In this document: positions 1 to 7,486 of the stretch, one piece after another
Layout: every line of letters begins with the position of its first letter
How positions within the stretch are numbered: the first letter of the stretch is position 1
The notes under the pieces: model-generated
Seen by the model: only the letters and a program-made list of their open reading frames with translations
Told to the model about the DNA's origin: nothing
The model's database searches: none
Position numbers and translations under genes: made by a program
From: a virus
IMG/VR virus record: IMGVR_UViG_3300013233_000471
Coordinates: 1 to 24,755 of that record
DNA length: 24,755 nt
Reading direction: 5' to 3' (one strand)

Positions 1-243
1 ATCGATCCCCGCCTCGGAGAGCTGCCCGCGGTATTTGCGGAGCATGATCCATGCCGCGCGGGTCTGCCGATCCGACCAGGATGGCGCCTGCGCCAAGGAC
101 CGCCCAAAGGCGGCGTCCATCCGGTTGAAGCCGTGGCCGTCCCGACTCGCGGCGCCATCACACTGGACCGCGAGGGTGGCCACCGCCGCTCTGATCTGCT
201 CAAGCACGTTCATGGAGAGACGATAGCTCTCCATGTCCATCAT
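1..243 (-). CDS. Helicase-like protein, N-terminal part (runs off left edge)
   Basis: The reading frame opens at ATG 243 and stays open for 81 codons to the window edge, so only the N-terminus is present. The visible part contains the pattern CDGA..RDG.GFNR.DAAFGRSLA, then W..RQ..AAW.MLRKYR.QL..AGI. I associate this small helical module with the N-termini of phage and plasmid DEAD/DEAH or SNF2-type helicases; that link comes from pattern memory, and no helicase motif (Walker A, DEAH) is inside the window. ATG codons at 240 and 234 are alternative starts. AGG sits five bases before ATG 243. The gene follows the structural genes after a 45-base gap and may start a replication or recombination module. 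An unrelated protein sharing this N-terminal module remains possible. Confidence 0.5.
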   Translation of the reverse strand, partial: MMDMESYRLSMNVLEQIRAAVATLAVQCDGAASRDGHGFNRMDAAFGRSLAQAPSWSDRQTRAAWIMLRKYRGQLSEAGID

Positions 244-288
244 TGCAACCTAAAATCTCCACAAGCCAACTCATTACGAAACCAGCGT

Positions 289-588
289 TTACCATCCATT
301 CGACCCGATAGGTTCAGCCCTTTGTCGGACCTCGCGCGGACAAAATGGAAGGTGGAGGCAGAGGGTGGGGAGCGATGAGCGCGGCCCAAATAGGAAGGCG
401 CGCGCCGTGTAGTAGTGGGTGGTCTGGCGCGTCCCTTCGCGAGTTGGAGAGCCCGAGGGGCCGGCCGCGTAGTCGTGCAGCGCCTGGAGGATCACCGCCA
501 CCAGGAGTCGCTGCTCTGGCGCGAGGGTGAGGTCGTCTGCGAGGGGGGTATCGGTGATGGGGTCACCCACCTCGCAGGTGGCGTTCAT
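289..588 (-). CDS. Small conserved phage-type protein (99 aa)
   Basis: The start at ATG 588 overlaps the stop of the upstream 293-aa gene (ATGA), and the longer upstream extension has no coding character. The protein has an acidic N-terminus, then LAPEQRLLVAVILQALHDYAAG, a short linker, and YYTARAFLFG followed by a Cys/Leu-rich helix ending PREVRQR. This layout resembles small phage and mobile-element proteins of the type 'llaaVl.qAi.Dy ... A..fL.s ... C..lgldp..vR', whose function is unknown and which may be helical DNA-binding-like domains. The Shine-Dalgarno site is weak, so expression probably depends on translational coupling. I cannot assign a role. Confidence 0.65.
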   Translation of the reverse strand: MNATCEVGDPITDTPLADDLTLAPEQRLLVAVILQALHDYAAGPSGSPTREGTRQTTHYYTARAFLFGPRSSLPTLCLHLPFCPREVRQRAEPIGSNGW

Positions 589-1466
589 GCCATCGCTTGC
601 AGGTCGGCGCGGAACGCCGCCTCCAGTCGCTCCTGACCCACCTTTTGCAGGTGGGCTGCAACCTGCGCGGCCGGGTGCTTCCCCTCGCGGGCCGGACGGA
701 TCCAGGATCCGGCGGGGGAGAGGTCGCTCATGGCACGAAAGGTAAGGTAGGCGGTGTGTCCCGCGCCGTTCATGCGCACCATGCCGCGGTAGCGCCTCAC
801 CTCGGCTTCGCTCGCCCCCGTCACCCGCAATAGTGCCTCGCTCATGCGCCCCCCCCACCGGTACACATTGCGGTCCACGTAGGGGGCGGCCCCCTTGGGC
901 AGGGTGGCGAGGTACCGCTCTGCCGCCGTCCCGGGGCGGGCCGGGAGCTGGCTTTTAAGGATGGGCTCCCGCCGCCTCCCCATCACCCTTGAGGGCGCCA
1001 GCTTGCTCGCCACGTCGTAGATCGCCCTCGGCATGGGCCGGTTCCGCGCCAGGGTGCCGGCCATGCCGTGCCGGAACGGGATGATGAGGATCCGCTGCCC
1101 CCGCTTGCCCACCCGGACCTTCACCGAGGTCTCCAGGTACTGCTTCATGTCGTAGGGGCCGCACCCCTCTTCGATCGTGGCTGCCGCCGGATGGTCGGAG
1201 AAGACCTCCGCGTGGTAGGAGTCCTCCTGCTCCATCTGGATGGATCGCTGATACCCCCCGGTCACGTAGCCGATTTTCTGGCCATTGGGCATCTCGGATC
1301 CGCCAGCATAGGCCCTCCACATGGCACGGCCCGCGCGCGCCAGGGCGCCCACCACCTTCGCCGTCTCCGGGAAGGTGGGGGCGTCCTGGCCCGCATCGAC
1401 GAGGAGCGCGAGTGCCCGCTCCACAGTCGAGGTATCCACGACGAGGCTAACGGCGAAGGTGGGCAT
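585..1466 (-). CDS. HK97 gp10-like / tail-completion-type virion protein (293 aa), tentative
   Basis: The start ATG 1466 overlaps the stop of the tail fibre gene (TAATG). The central part (about residues 66-110) reads IGYVTGGYQRSIQM...YHAEVFSDHPAAATIEEGCGPYDM, which resembles the 'apYA.yvE.Gt' region of HK97 gp10-like minor virion proteins. The C-terminal part has the pattern YLTFRAMSDLSPAGSWIRPA, like the 'FRT.S..SP..SWIhPG' segment common in phage gp10-like proteins. The N-terminus is an alanine-rich helix with TV.RAL.LLVDAG. A gp10-like protein normally sits near the neck genes, so its place after the fibre is unusual; it may be a virion protein of another kind. Function is inferred from weak motif similarity only. 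Confidence 0.5.
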   Translation of the reverse strand: MPTFAVSLVVDTSTVERALALLVDAGQDAPTFPETAKVVGALARAGRAMWRAYAGGSEMPNGQKIGYVTGGYQRSIQMEQEDSYHAEVFSDHPAAATIEEGCGPYDMKQYLETSVKVRVGKRGQRILIIPFRHGMAGTLARNRPMPRAIYDVASKLAPSRVMGRRREPILKSQLPARPGTAAERYLATLPKGAAPYVDRNVYRWGGRMSEALLRVTGASEAEVRRYRGMVRMNGAGHTAYLTFRAMSDLSPAGSWIRPAREGKHPAAQVAAHLQKVGQERLEAAFRADLQAMA

Positions 1467-2791
1467 TACGGCTGTGGCACGTATCCGAGTTGCGTCACTG
1501 TACAGATAGCAATCGTGCCACTCCCCGCTGACGTTGAACCATACACTCCGATCTTTCCACCGATGATCGGCACAAATGTTGTGGACGCTATACTGTTAAA
1601 AAGATTTCCATTGTATTGAAATGAGATGCCACCATCGGAAGGAGTGGCATCACTTTTCACACCAAACACTCCAGTCCAACCGTTAGCTCCATAAATCTCG
1701 ACATTGACGATCGCAATGCCTGAACCGGATACCGCATAAGGCGCATCCATGTTGTTGGGGCAGTTACCCGTAAAGATTGTAGAGGGCGCCCACACCCACG
1801 CTGGGTTGGATGCGGCAATAATATCCGCTGCGTGCTGGCCATCTACCGTGTCAGCATCGAAACCACTTCCAGGTCCCTGCGTGACCACGGTGGCACTAAT
1901 TGGGCCTGTCACGTCACCCTGGAGATTGTCGACCGTAGGATTCGGATAAGTACCTCCGAGGTCACCACCTGCCGTACCAGTAGGAACCCGGCTATCACTG
2001 AGTCGGTTGTCATTTCCCTGTACGGCAACATTTGCCGAGGATGAGCCATTAGTGGCCAGCTTGACCGCGCCCGCGACGGACGTGGATGCGTCCGGAACAG
2101 TAAAGTTAAGTTTTCCAGTGGTGTCGTTGTAATCGACGGAGATGTTGCTCTCCGTGTTCGCCCCCACCATAGCTCCAGTCGTATCCTCGCTCGCCTCGGT
2201 CCAGTCACTAATCGCCGTGTGGGACTCCTGCCCCGTATGATTGGCGCGATCCAAGAGGTATGTGGCATCGGAGGTCTGATAGGCAACCTGTGTTACGTCG
2301 GTCTGATTGATTGCAGTCGCTCCAGCCGCAACATAAACCTCGCCGATCTTCACATCTCCGACTGCCACCAACGGCGCCGTTGGGTTGGTCGCCAATGTCC
2401 CTGGAACTACCACATACGTCGCAGGCGGGGCTCCGGTAGCAGCTTGGTAGACATGATGCAGCGCAATTACATCAATCCGATTCAAGGTCGCATCCGATGC
2501 CCCAATGGTCACCACATCGAGCAGGTCGCCTGTCTCCTCGATCCGCACCCCCTCCGGCGTCAACGCAACCGACCGCAGCTCGGTGGTATCAGCCATGAGG
2601 TCCAGTTTCATCGTCACCCCATCCGCCTCGATCCGATAGCCGAGATAGATACCGGGAGCTACCACATCCTTGATATGCGAATTGAGCAGCGCGGTGGAAC
2701 GTGGCGCCTGGTAGTCGAAAATACGGTTCTGCGCCGCTTCCGCCGGAAGTATGGCCACCAACAATGCTGTCAGAAGAATCCAACTCTTCAT
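1466..2791 (-). CDS. Tail fibre protein with apparent N-terminal signal peptide (441 aa)
   Basis: The start ATG 2791 is supported by a CAACAGGGGG Shine-Dalgarno element just upstream; the open frame extends further but that part looks non-coding. Residues 1-21 form a textbook signal peptide: MK, hydrophobic WILLTALLVAILP, then AEA with possible cleavage near AEA/AQ. Residues 22-170 look like a fibre base that binds the baseplate. Residues 183-196 hold ANHTGQESHTAISDW, 265-296 hold a SRVPTGTAGGDLGGTYPNPT segment, and 311-320 hold FDADTVDGQH; all three are typical of phage tail fibres. The Gly/Ser-rich C-terminus (340-441) is the probable receptor-binding tip. No separate chaperone gene follows. 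The gene has visibly lower GC than its neighbours, consistent with host-range exchange. Fibre identity is solid; the purpose of the signal peptide is unknown. Confidence 0.82.
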   Translation of the reverse strand: MKSWILLTALLVAILPAEAAQNRIFDYQAPRSTALLNSHIKDVVAPGIYLGYRIEADGVTMKLDLMADTTELRSVALTPEGVRIEETGDLLDVVTIGASDATLNRIDVIALHHVYQAATGAPPATYVVVPGTLATNPTAPLVAVGDVKIGEVYVAAGATAINQTDVTQVAYQTSDATYLLDRANHTGQESHTAISDWTEASEDTTGAMVGANTESNISVDYNDTTGKLNFTVPDASTSVAGAVKLATNGSSSANVAVQGNDNRLSDSRVPTGTAGGDLGGTYPNPTVDNLQGDVTGPISATVVTQGPGSGFDADTVDGQHAADIIAASNPAWVWAPSTIFTGNCPNNMDAPYAVSGSGIAIVNVEIYGANGWTGVFGVKSDATPSDGGISFQYNGNLFNSIASTTFVPIIGGKIGVYGSTSAGSGTIAICTVTQLGYVPQP

Positions 2792-2799
2792 GGAACTAC

Positions 2800-2860
2800 C
2801 CCCTGTTGTGTGCTCTCGCACGAGTTGAGAAGAAAGCGGCTCGCTCGCCCCATCGCCGCT
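2800..2860 (-). promoter_or_regulatory. CAACAGGGG-type RBS and hairpin before the fibre gene
   Basis: Read on the minus strand, the gap between the gpI-like gene and the fibre holds a short inverted repeat (arms AGCGGC and GCCGCT at 2855-2860 and 2835-2840, 14-base loop containing GGCGAGC) and then CACAACAGGGG at 2810-2800, nine bases before ATG 2791. The same CAACAGGGG string precedes other structural genes here. The hairpin is followed by TTCTTCT, so a weak terminator is also possible. Confidence 0.45.
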
Positions 2861-2882
2861 CCACGTGGTGTTATCTCTCCTA

Positions 2883-3497
2883 TTACAGGTTGGAGTCAAA
2901 CCCACCACCGTCATCGAAGGTGCCACCGTCATCGAAGGTACCGATCGACAGCACGGTAGCACTGATTTCGATTCCATCTGCGAGGTGCATCTGTACCAGC
3001 GCCAGGATTTCCGTTACCACCGAAGCATCGCTCTGCAATAGGCTTACCACGACCTTGCCGCGGCTGTTGATCGAGTCGTAAACACCAGCATCATCGAAGG
3101 ATCCACCGTCGTCGAAGGTTCCCATTGCGGGCGGGATCCCAGTCGCCGGGTCCCATGCATCAAATATGGTCACCTCAATACCGGTCGTATCGACAATGAT
3201 TTGCTCGATCGCATACCGGTTACATCTTGGTTTGGTGGTCTCGTGTAGGATCGTATTCCGATACTCCGAGTCTGACTCCGCACCGCGCGCGACGTGGAAA
3301 TAATCCCCCCAAAGGTCTAGCCACGATCCATGCGTCGTATCGAGATGGACATCTTCAATTGCAGTGGAAATATCAGCATCGAGTGCATCCGTCGCTGCAC
3401 CGATAGAAGCGAGGGTGTGATACAGAATCCCGAGGCCCTCCTTTCGATCACGGAGAATCGCGGGGAGCCCCTCCCAAATGCGCGACAGAATAGACAT
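2883..3497 (-). CDS. Baseplate / tail protein, gpI (gp48, DUF2313)-like (204 aa)
   Basis: The gene directly follows the gpJ-like gene with a TAATG overlap, the conserved P2/Mu order J then I. The N-terminal helical part with ILSRIWEGLPAILRD..EGLGILYHTLASIGAATDALDADI and then SWLDLWGDYFHVARG.ESD.EYRNTIL matches this family, which caps and trims the baseplate wedge. The C-terminal half carries two copies of a GTFDDGG.FDD.G..DS motif, residues 126-142 and 186-202, flanking a short beta-like segment (KVVVSLLQ..). The family is usually about 180-220 aa, so the length fits. The start ATG 3497 is fixed by the overlap. Confidence 0.78.
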   Translation of the reverse strand: MSILSRIWEGLPAILRDRKEGLGILYHTLASIGAATDALDADISTAIEDVHLDTTHGSWLDLWGDYFHVARGAESDSEYRNTILHETTKPRCNRYAIEQIIVDTTGIEVTIFDAWDPATGIPPAMGTFDDGGSFDDAGVYDSINSRGKVVVSLLQSDASVVTEILALVQMHLADGIEISATVLSIGTFDDGGTFDDGGGFDSNL

Positions 3498-4612
3498 TAG
3501 CTCGTAGTCAGGGTGACCGTTCCGGAAATGGCGCGTTCCGAGGTTAGGATGGATATATCCGCGCCGGGACTGGTAAGCGTCACCTCGTCGATACCGGCGT
3601 GCGAGTTGGCTAACGCCACGATCAATTTTTCATAACTCACGGGGTCCCCAAGACCGAGTGCCGCAAAGAACTTCGCCACAGCATCAGCCGCCGCAGCGAC
3701 CACTGCTGACGGATCTCGTCCATAGAGCAACTTGAGGTCCGCTGCAACCGGTACAGCCGTAATGGTCGCAGGTGTAACGTCCACCTGGACGCCCGCGGCA
3801 CGATAACCAGCAATCCGCGCTCCGCTTGCATCTCGATACCCATCCAGGATGTTCTGCACCTGCGCGATGAGTGCCGTGGAGGGGCCGCTCGCCGTACCGT
3901 TGTCGATATAGACGTTCACGTACGCCGTGGCAATGTGGGTCGTAGAAGCGCCGGTCACCCGCTCCAGCACGTTCCCGTCGGCATCTGTGAGGGTGGCCGT
4001 CATGGCCCCGTAAATCAGGCCGTCCTGCGTGGCGCGCGCGAGAGATTGAATGTACGCCTGAAAGCGGTTTTTCCTCTCACTATCATCTTCCAAATCCGCC
4101 CCGCCGAGGGTGGGGGTAGAGTTGGTGACGGCGTAGATCCCGGGCACGGACGATTGCAGCACGGTCACGATCCCCGCCGCCACATTCCCTGCTGAGCCCG
4201 CCATCTCAGCCTGAATGGCCGCCGACACGGACGTGGATCCGGCCGATAGCGTCACTGTCTCTGTGGTCTGGAATCGCACCCCGCCCGCCGTCGCAATGCT
4301 CGTCCCTGACGGGATGGTGTGGTCGGTCAGATCCGCCACTGGACGCGAAAATGTGGCCGACCCTGTTGCGAACGTGCCCCCCAGCTTCTGGAAGGAAAAT
4401 GCATCATAGATCGCCGCCGGGATGGCTGCTTCCATGGCGCGATGGAGATAGTAGTAAATCTCCTCTAGCGCCATCGCCACGGCCTCGAAGAGGGTGCGAA
4501 TCACCGATCCGACATTAAAGTCCGTAACCCGGCTCTGTGCCCCATTCATCCAGTTGAGCATAGTGGCGGTTATGGTCTCGAAGTGCTTGATCTGGAAGAC
4601 GTTGTACGCCAT
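3497..4612 (-). CDS. Baseplate J-like (gpJ / gp47) wedge protein (371 aa)
   Basis: The protein is expected to form the baseplate wedge with the gp25-like and gpI-like partners encoded on either side. The N-terminal region DFNVGSVIRTLFEAVAMALEEIYYYLHRAMEAAIPAAIYDAF and the later F.RPVADLTDHTIPSGTSIAT..GVRFQTTETVTL segment are hallmark baseplate J features, as is GSAGNVAAG followed by SERKNRFQAYIQSLARAT. Length fits the family (about 350-400 aa). The start ATG 4612 lies three bases after the previous stop (TGAccaATG) with only a weak Shine-Dalgarno site, so translation is probably coupled. Confidence 0.9.
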   Translation of the reverse strand: MAYNVFQIKHFETITATMLNWMNGAQSRVTDFNVGSVIRTLFEAVAMALEEIYYYLHRAMEAAIPAAIYDAFSFQKLGGTFATGSATFSRPVADLTDHTIPSGTSIATAGGVRFQTTETVTLSAGSTSVSAAIQAEMAGSAGNVAAGIVTVLQSSVPGIYAVTNSTPTLGGADLEDDSERKNRFQAYIQSLARATQDGLIYGAMTATLTDADGNVLERVTGASTTHIATAYVNVYIDNGTASGPSTALIAQVQNILDGYRDASGARIAGYRAAGVQVDVTPATITAVPVAADLKLLYGRDPSAVVAAAADAVAKFFAALGLGDPVSYEKLIVALANSHAGIDEVTLTSPGADISILTSERAISGTVTLTTS

Positions 4613-4615
4613 TGG

Positions 4616-5467
4616 TCACCCGTTCAGGACGAGGTTTTGAACACGCTGCTCACCAATCACCACCACGCTGGCCTCGACGTGGATATGGCCACCCGTAGAC
4701 AACTCAGCTACGAGAGATTCGACCGACTCGATACGCGGATCCGACAAGATGGCCTGCCTGACCTCCATCTCCACGAGCCGCTCCACCACCGCGTCCGCCG
4801 GCCTCCCGAGCTGCTGGTAGAGGTGGGTGCCGTATTCTGGGTGGTAGGCCAGCTCCCCGCTCAGAGAGAGGAGGCGACGGCGTAGTGCTGACACGAGATT
4901 GTCCATGCCACTGACGAGGCGTAGATCACCCGATGCGGAGTCGCCATCAAGATCATCTCCAGGTGTGAAGTCGCCCACCCCCAGGGCTACGGTGATCTCG
5001 ATCATGGCCGGCACGATACGGCCAGCCGCACCTGGTAGGGTGGACCAGATCAGCACCACATCAGAACTCTCATCCACCACGCCCCAGCGAACCCCCAACC
5101 GAGCCGGAGCTGCTACGATCATCGGCACGAGATCGTAGGTCGCGATCTGCGTGATTCCGCCAGGGGGTACCACCACCTCTCCGATTTCTAGGTCCACACC
5201 CAGGAGCGCTGCGTCGTCTTCTCCCTCGGGGATCCGGTAAAGATCACGCACCACCGCTGCGGTGTCCGACATCGGAACCAGGAGGGTATCGCCAGCACCA
5301 AGCACGCGCTTGTCGGCGTGGTCCGTTCCGCTCGTGTCGATGTAGGGGTAATCAAGCCCGTTGTACTCGGCGAGCGTCCACCATCCGTTTGCCGTCCCCA
5401 CCTCACGACGAGCCACCTGCTGAATCGTGTCGCCACGGACGATGCGATAGGTACGAATCTCGGCCAT
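4616..5467 (-). CDS. LysM - gp25 fusion, baseplate wedge protein (283 aa)
   Basis: The start ATG 5467 overlaps the previous stop (TAATG). The 45-codon upstream extension overlaps the preceding gene and is rejected. Residues 6-66 read YRIVRGDTIQQVARREVG..W..LAEYNGLDYPYI...VLGAGDTLLVP, a LysM-type peptidoglycan-binding or baseplate-docking domain. Residues 180-260 contain LRLVSGMDNLVSALRRRLLS, then ELAYHPEYGTHLYQQLGRP and VVERLVEMEVRQAILSDPRI, the T4 gp25 / gpW lysozyme-like wedge fold that interacts with the sheath. A beta-rich linker (70-175) joins them. The two domains are often encoded separately, with LysM on an XkdP-like or gp53-like protein and gp25 alone, so the fusion is notable. Confidence 0.85.
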   Translation of the reverse strand: MAEIRTYRIVRGDTIQQVARREVGTANGWWTLAEYNGLDYPYIDTSGTDHADKRVLGAGDTLLVPMSDTAAVVRDLYRIPEGEDDAALLGVDLEIGEVVVPPGGITQIATYDLVPMIVAAPARLGVRWGVVDESSDVVLIWSTLPGAAGRIVPAMIEITVALGVGDFTPGDDLDGDSASGDLRLVSGMDNLVSALRRRLLSLSGELAYHPEYGTHLYQQLGRPADAVVERLVEMEVRQAILSDPRIESVESLVAELSTGGHIHVEASVVVIGEQRVQNLVLNG

Positions 5468-6435
5468 TAGAATGGATCCCTCTGCCCGGGAATCGTAGAA
5501 GAACACCCAGCATTCACGAAGAGTCCCCGCAGGTCTGCCATCACCCCGGAAAGTCGCACCCCAAAGAGGTGCGGATAGGAAGCCAGTGTGTAGCCGGCAC
5601 ACACGAGCTGATGGACATCGTGAATCGTCTGAAAGAGGGGTCTAGTGTAACCCACCATGGTGTCTGCCAAGTCCCGACCGGTCTGCACCCAACTCCGAAC
5701 CGTAGCGATTTCGGAGGTCACAGTGCCGGCGGCGGCGTCGATGGAGTCACGGATCTTCATCCCTGCCTGGACCCATCCGTCCAAAGTGGCCTGGTCCACA
5801 TGTGTCAGGGCGGCCTGCTCCAGCCGGCCCGCTGTGATTGCATCGAGACTGGTAGTCATGGAGGCCCGAATCAGCCCCGGCCGCTCCAGACCCGCGTCCT
5901 TGAGCCGCTCCGCCAGGTCCATCCCGCCCGCCATGGGCTTGGTGAGGTCACGCAGACCGGTGAGGCGGACCGTGTACTGATAGAGGAGGGGTCGCTGCTT
6001 GTGCCGCTGTACCAGCGGCAGCCCGTCCGGCTCCACCTGCCAGTGCGCGTGGTCCTCGAAGAGGTGGAGACGCATCTCCGGCATGGGTCCGGATCCCTGC
6101 ATCGCCACGTCACGGCTCACGCGGAAGTAGGCCTCGAAGAGGCCATCGAGCGCCATCCATGCTTGCTTGCCGTCCGTTTCGCGGCCATCCACGAGCCGTT
6201 TCCGCCACCCCGTGTGGCCGCGGATCGTCCACTCGGGGAGCCCCAGGCCGAAGGTGTCGAGATGCACCCCTTCGGGGGTCTGTCGCGGCGTCGACTTGGC
6301 TGGCCAGCGCCGCGATATTTCCTCGGGGAGGATGGGCAGGGTGACGTGCCCGAGGTCCTCCGAGCCCTGAAATAGCTCGAAGGTGACAGACTGCGCCTGC
6401 ATGTCGGCGCGGGTGGCATCCGTCAGGGGGATCAC
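5467..6435 (-). CDS. Baseplate protein with XkdP/gp53-like N-terminus (322 aa)
   Basis: GTG 6435 is the start and overlaps the upstream stop (GTGA); GGGAG lies seven bases before it. The N-terminus VTFELFQGSEDLGHVTLPILPEEISRRW, then DTFGLGLPEWTIRGHTGWRKR, follows the 'F.l.....i.LPv.PE.i.........v.l...g......isG.tG' layout of phage baseplate proteins of the XkdP type. The middle (about 90-170) has beta-strand-like segments with LLYQYTVRLTGLRDL. The C-terminal 150 residues look largely helical. No LysM domain is seen here; it is on the next gene. The role as an inner baseplate or hub-adaptor protein is inferred from position and the N-terminal pattern. Confidence 0.6.
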   Translation of the reverse strand: MIPLTDATRADMQAQSVTFELFQGSEDLGHVTLPILPEEISRRWPAKSTPRQTPEGVHLDTFGLGLPEWTIRGHTGWRKRLVDGRETDGKQAWMALDGLFEAYFRVSRDVAMQGSGPMPEMRLHLFEDHAHWQVEPDGLPLVQRHKQRPLLYQYTVRLTGLRDLTKPMAGGMDLAERLKDAGLERPGLIRASMTTSLDAITAGRLEQAALTHVDQATLDGWVQAGMKIRDSIDAAAGTVTSEIATVRSWVQTGRDLADTMVGYTRPLFQTIHDVHQLVCAGYTLASYPHLFGVRLSGVMADLRGLFVNAGCSSTIPGQRDPF

Positions 6436-6641
6436 TGCAAGACTCCCGTGTGCTCGCCATCCGGGGCGCCGCTAGTCGTCTGGACGATCGCTGCCGCCAT
6501 GACGCTCTCGATCGTCGCCGCGATCGCCGTGACCCAGTCATCTACCCAATCCACGCCATCCTTTTGAGGGATATAGGTAATACCTCGCGCCGCCAGATTG
6601 GCCAGCAGCAACGACCGGACCGTGTTCATGTCGTAGGTCAT
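6432..6641 (-). CDS. Small baseplate-region protein (69 aa), unknown function
   Basis: The start ATG 6641 overlaps the stop of the spike gene (ATGA). The protein reads MTYDMNTVRSLLLANLAARG and continues with a helical segment containing VDDWVTAIAATIESVMAAAIVQTT. It is probably two helices with an amphipathic second half and has no transmembrane-length stretch. Genes of this size between spike and wedge genes are common in contractile phages and may be assembly factors, but I recognise no specific family. Confidence 0.7.
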   Translation of the reverse strand: MTYDMNTVRSLLLANLAARGITYIPQKDGVDWVDDWVTAIAATIESVMAAAIVQTTSGAPDGEHTGVLQ

Positions 6642-7486
6642 TTGCTCACCACCACGTTGGCCGAATAGTCGGGGTGTGGAGCCCCGGTGAAGGCGCAGAT
6701 ACACGCCTGCGTCACCGCGCCGGTTGCGTTGCCGCTCCCACCATCGAGAGTGATGCCGCTGGCCGCCGTCACTGAGGCCGCCCCGCCAACCGTCACCGCG
6801 GCGTCGCCCGCAACGTTCACCGTGGCCGCCCCAGGATGGCCGTTAGCCGAGGTGCCCGTCACGTCGACGGAGAGATCCCCGTCGATCGTCACCGCGCCGT
6901 CGTCGACCCCATGCACGACAATCTTCCCGGTGGGCTCGATCGTGACTACGGTCCCGGTGGAGTGCTTCAACTCCACGAAGATCGGCGGCTTCACCTCCAT
7001 CTGCTCCGGCTGCGCCCCCACCTCGAAGGGCTCCTCCTGGCGGACTCCGTCGCCCCGCACGTATCGGGATCGCGCCGGGATGGTTTGGTCCGTGGCGAGG
7101 CGGATCGTGGTCCCGGAGGGATGGGACAGCGTGATGTTGCCGTTGCCCTCGATCATGCTCCATACGTCGGAGGGGTGGTGATCGAGGTGGCGGACCGGGT
7201 CGGTGTTGGCGGCCAGGATGTTGCGCAGGTCGTCGAAGAGACACCCCATCCATACGGGCTGTGAGTCCGCTCCACCCGCGAGGAAGGCGACCACGCCCCA
7301 ATCGCCTGGCTGCGGCAGCTCCACCACGCCGGCGACCGGGTGGGCGCGAGGCGTAAGCACGCGGCACCGGTACGATTGCGACGCGCCGTTCGGCCCGGGT
7401 TGCGTCGCCCAGGATCCGCCGCGGAACAGAACCTGCACCGCGTGCTCCTCCGGGAACGTGTCGAGCACCTGCGCCAGGGCGATCAC
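6638..7486 (-). CDS. Baseplate spike / central puncturing protein, gpV-like (282 aa)
   Basis: GTG 7486 is the start; it overlaps the hub stop (GTGA) and is preceded by GGAGGGTGTC. Residues about 15-95 (YRCRVLTPRAHPVAGVVELPQPGDWGVVAFLAGG.DSQPVWMGCL) fit the OB-fold of gpV/gp5-like spike proteins. Residues about 185-255 form Gly/Ala/Val/Thr repeats (GAVTIDGDLSVDVTG...ATVNVAGDAAVTVGGAASVTAASGITLDGG), the pattern of a trimeric beta-helix spike. The C-terminus CICAFTGAPHPDYSANV resembles the apex of such spikes. The protein punctures the host outer layer and docks on the hub encoded just upstream. No lysozyme domain is visible. Confidence 0.85.
   Translation of the reverse strand: MIALAQVLDTFPEEHAVQVLFRGGSWATQPGPNGASQSYRCRVLTPRAHPVAGVVELPQPGDWGVVAFLAGGADSQPVWMGCLFDDLRNILAANTDPVRHLDHHPSDVWSMIEGNGNITLSHPSGTTIRLATDQTIPARSRYVRGDGVRQEEPFEVGAQPEQMEVKPPIFVELKHSTGTVVTIEPTGKIVVHGVDDGAVTIDGDLSVDVTGTSANGHPGAATVNVAGDAAVTVGGAASVTAASGITLDGGSGNATGAVTQACICAFTGAPHPDYSANVVVSK

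Noticed and set aside
35-378. Plus-strand short ORFs at the left edge
   Set aside because: They oppose the helicase-like N-terminus and the end of the 99-aa gene and have no coding signature.
2792-2882. Full intrinsic terminator between gpI-like and fibre genes
   Set aside because: Stem is only six pairs with a 14-base loop and TTCTTCT rather than a clean U-tract; kept only as part of a regulatory element.
5389-6375. Plus-strand open frame opposite the XkdP-like gene
   Set aside because: Composition is Arg/Pro/His-rich and there is no recognisable motif; the minus strand has a credible gene with coupled start.
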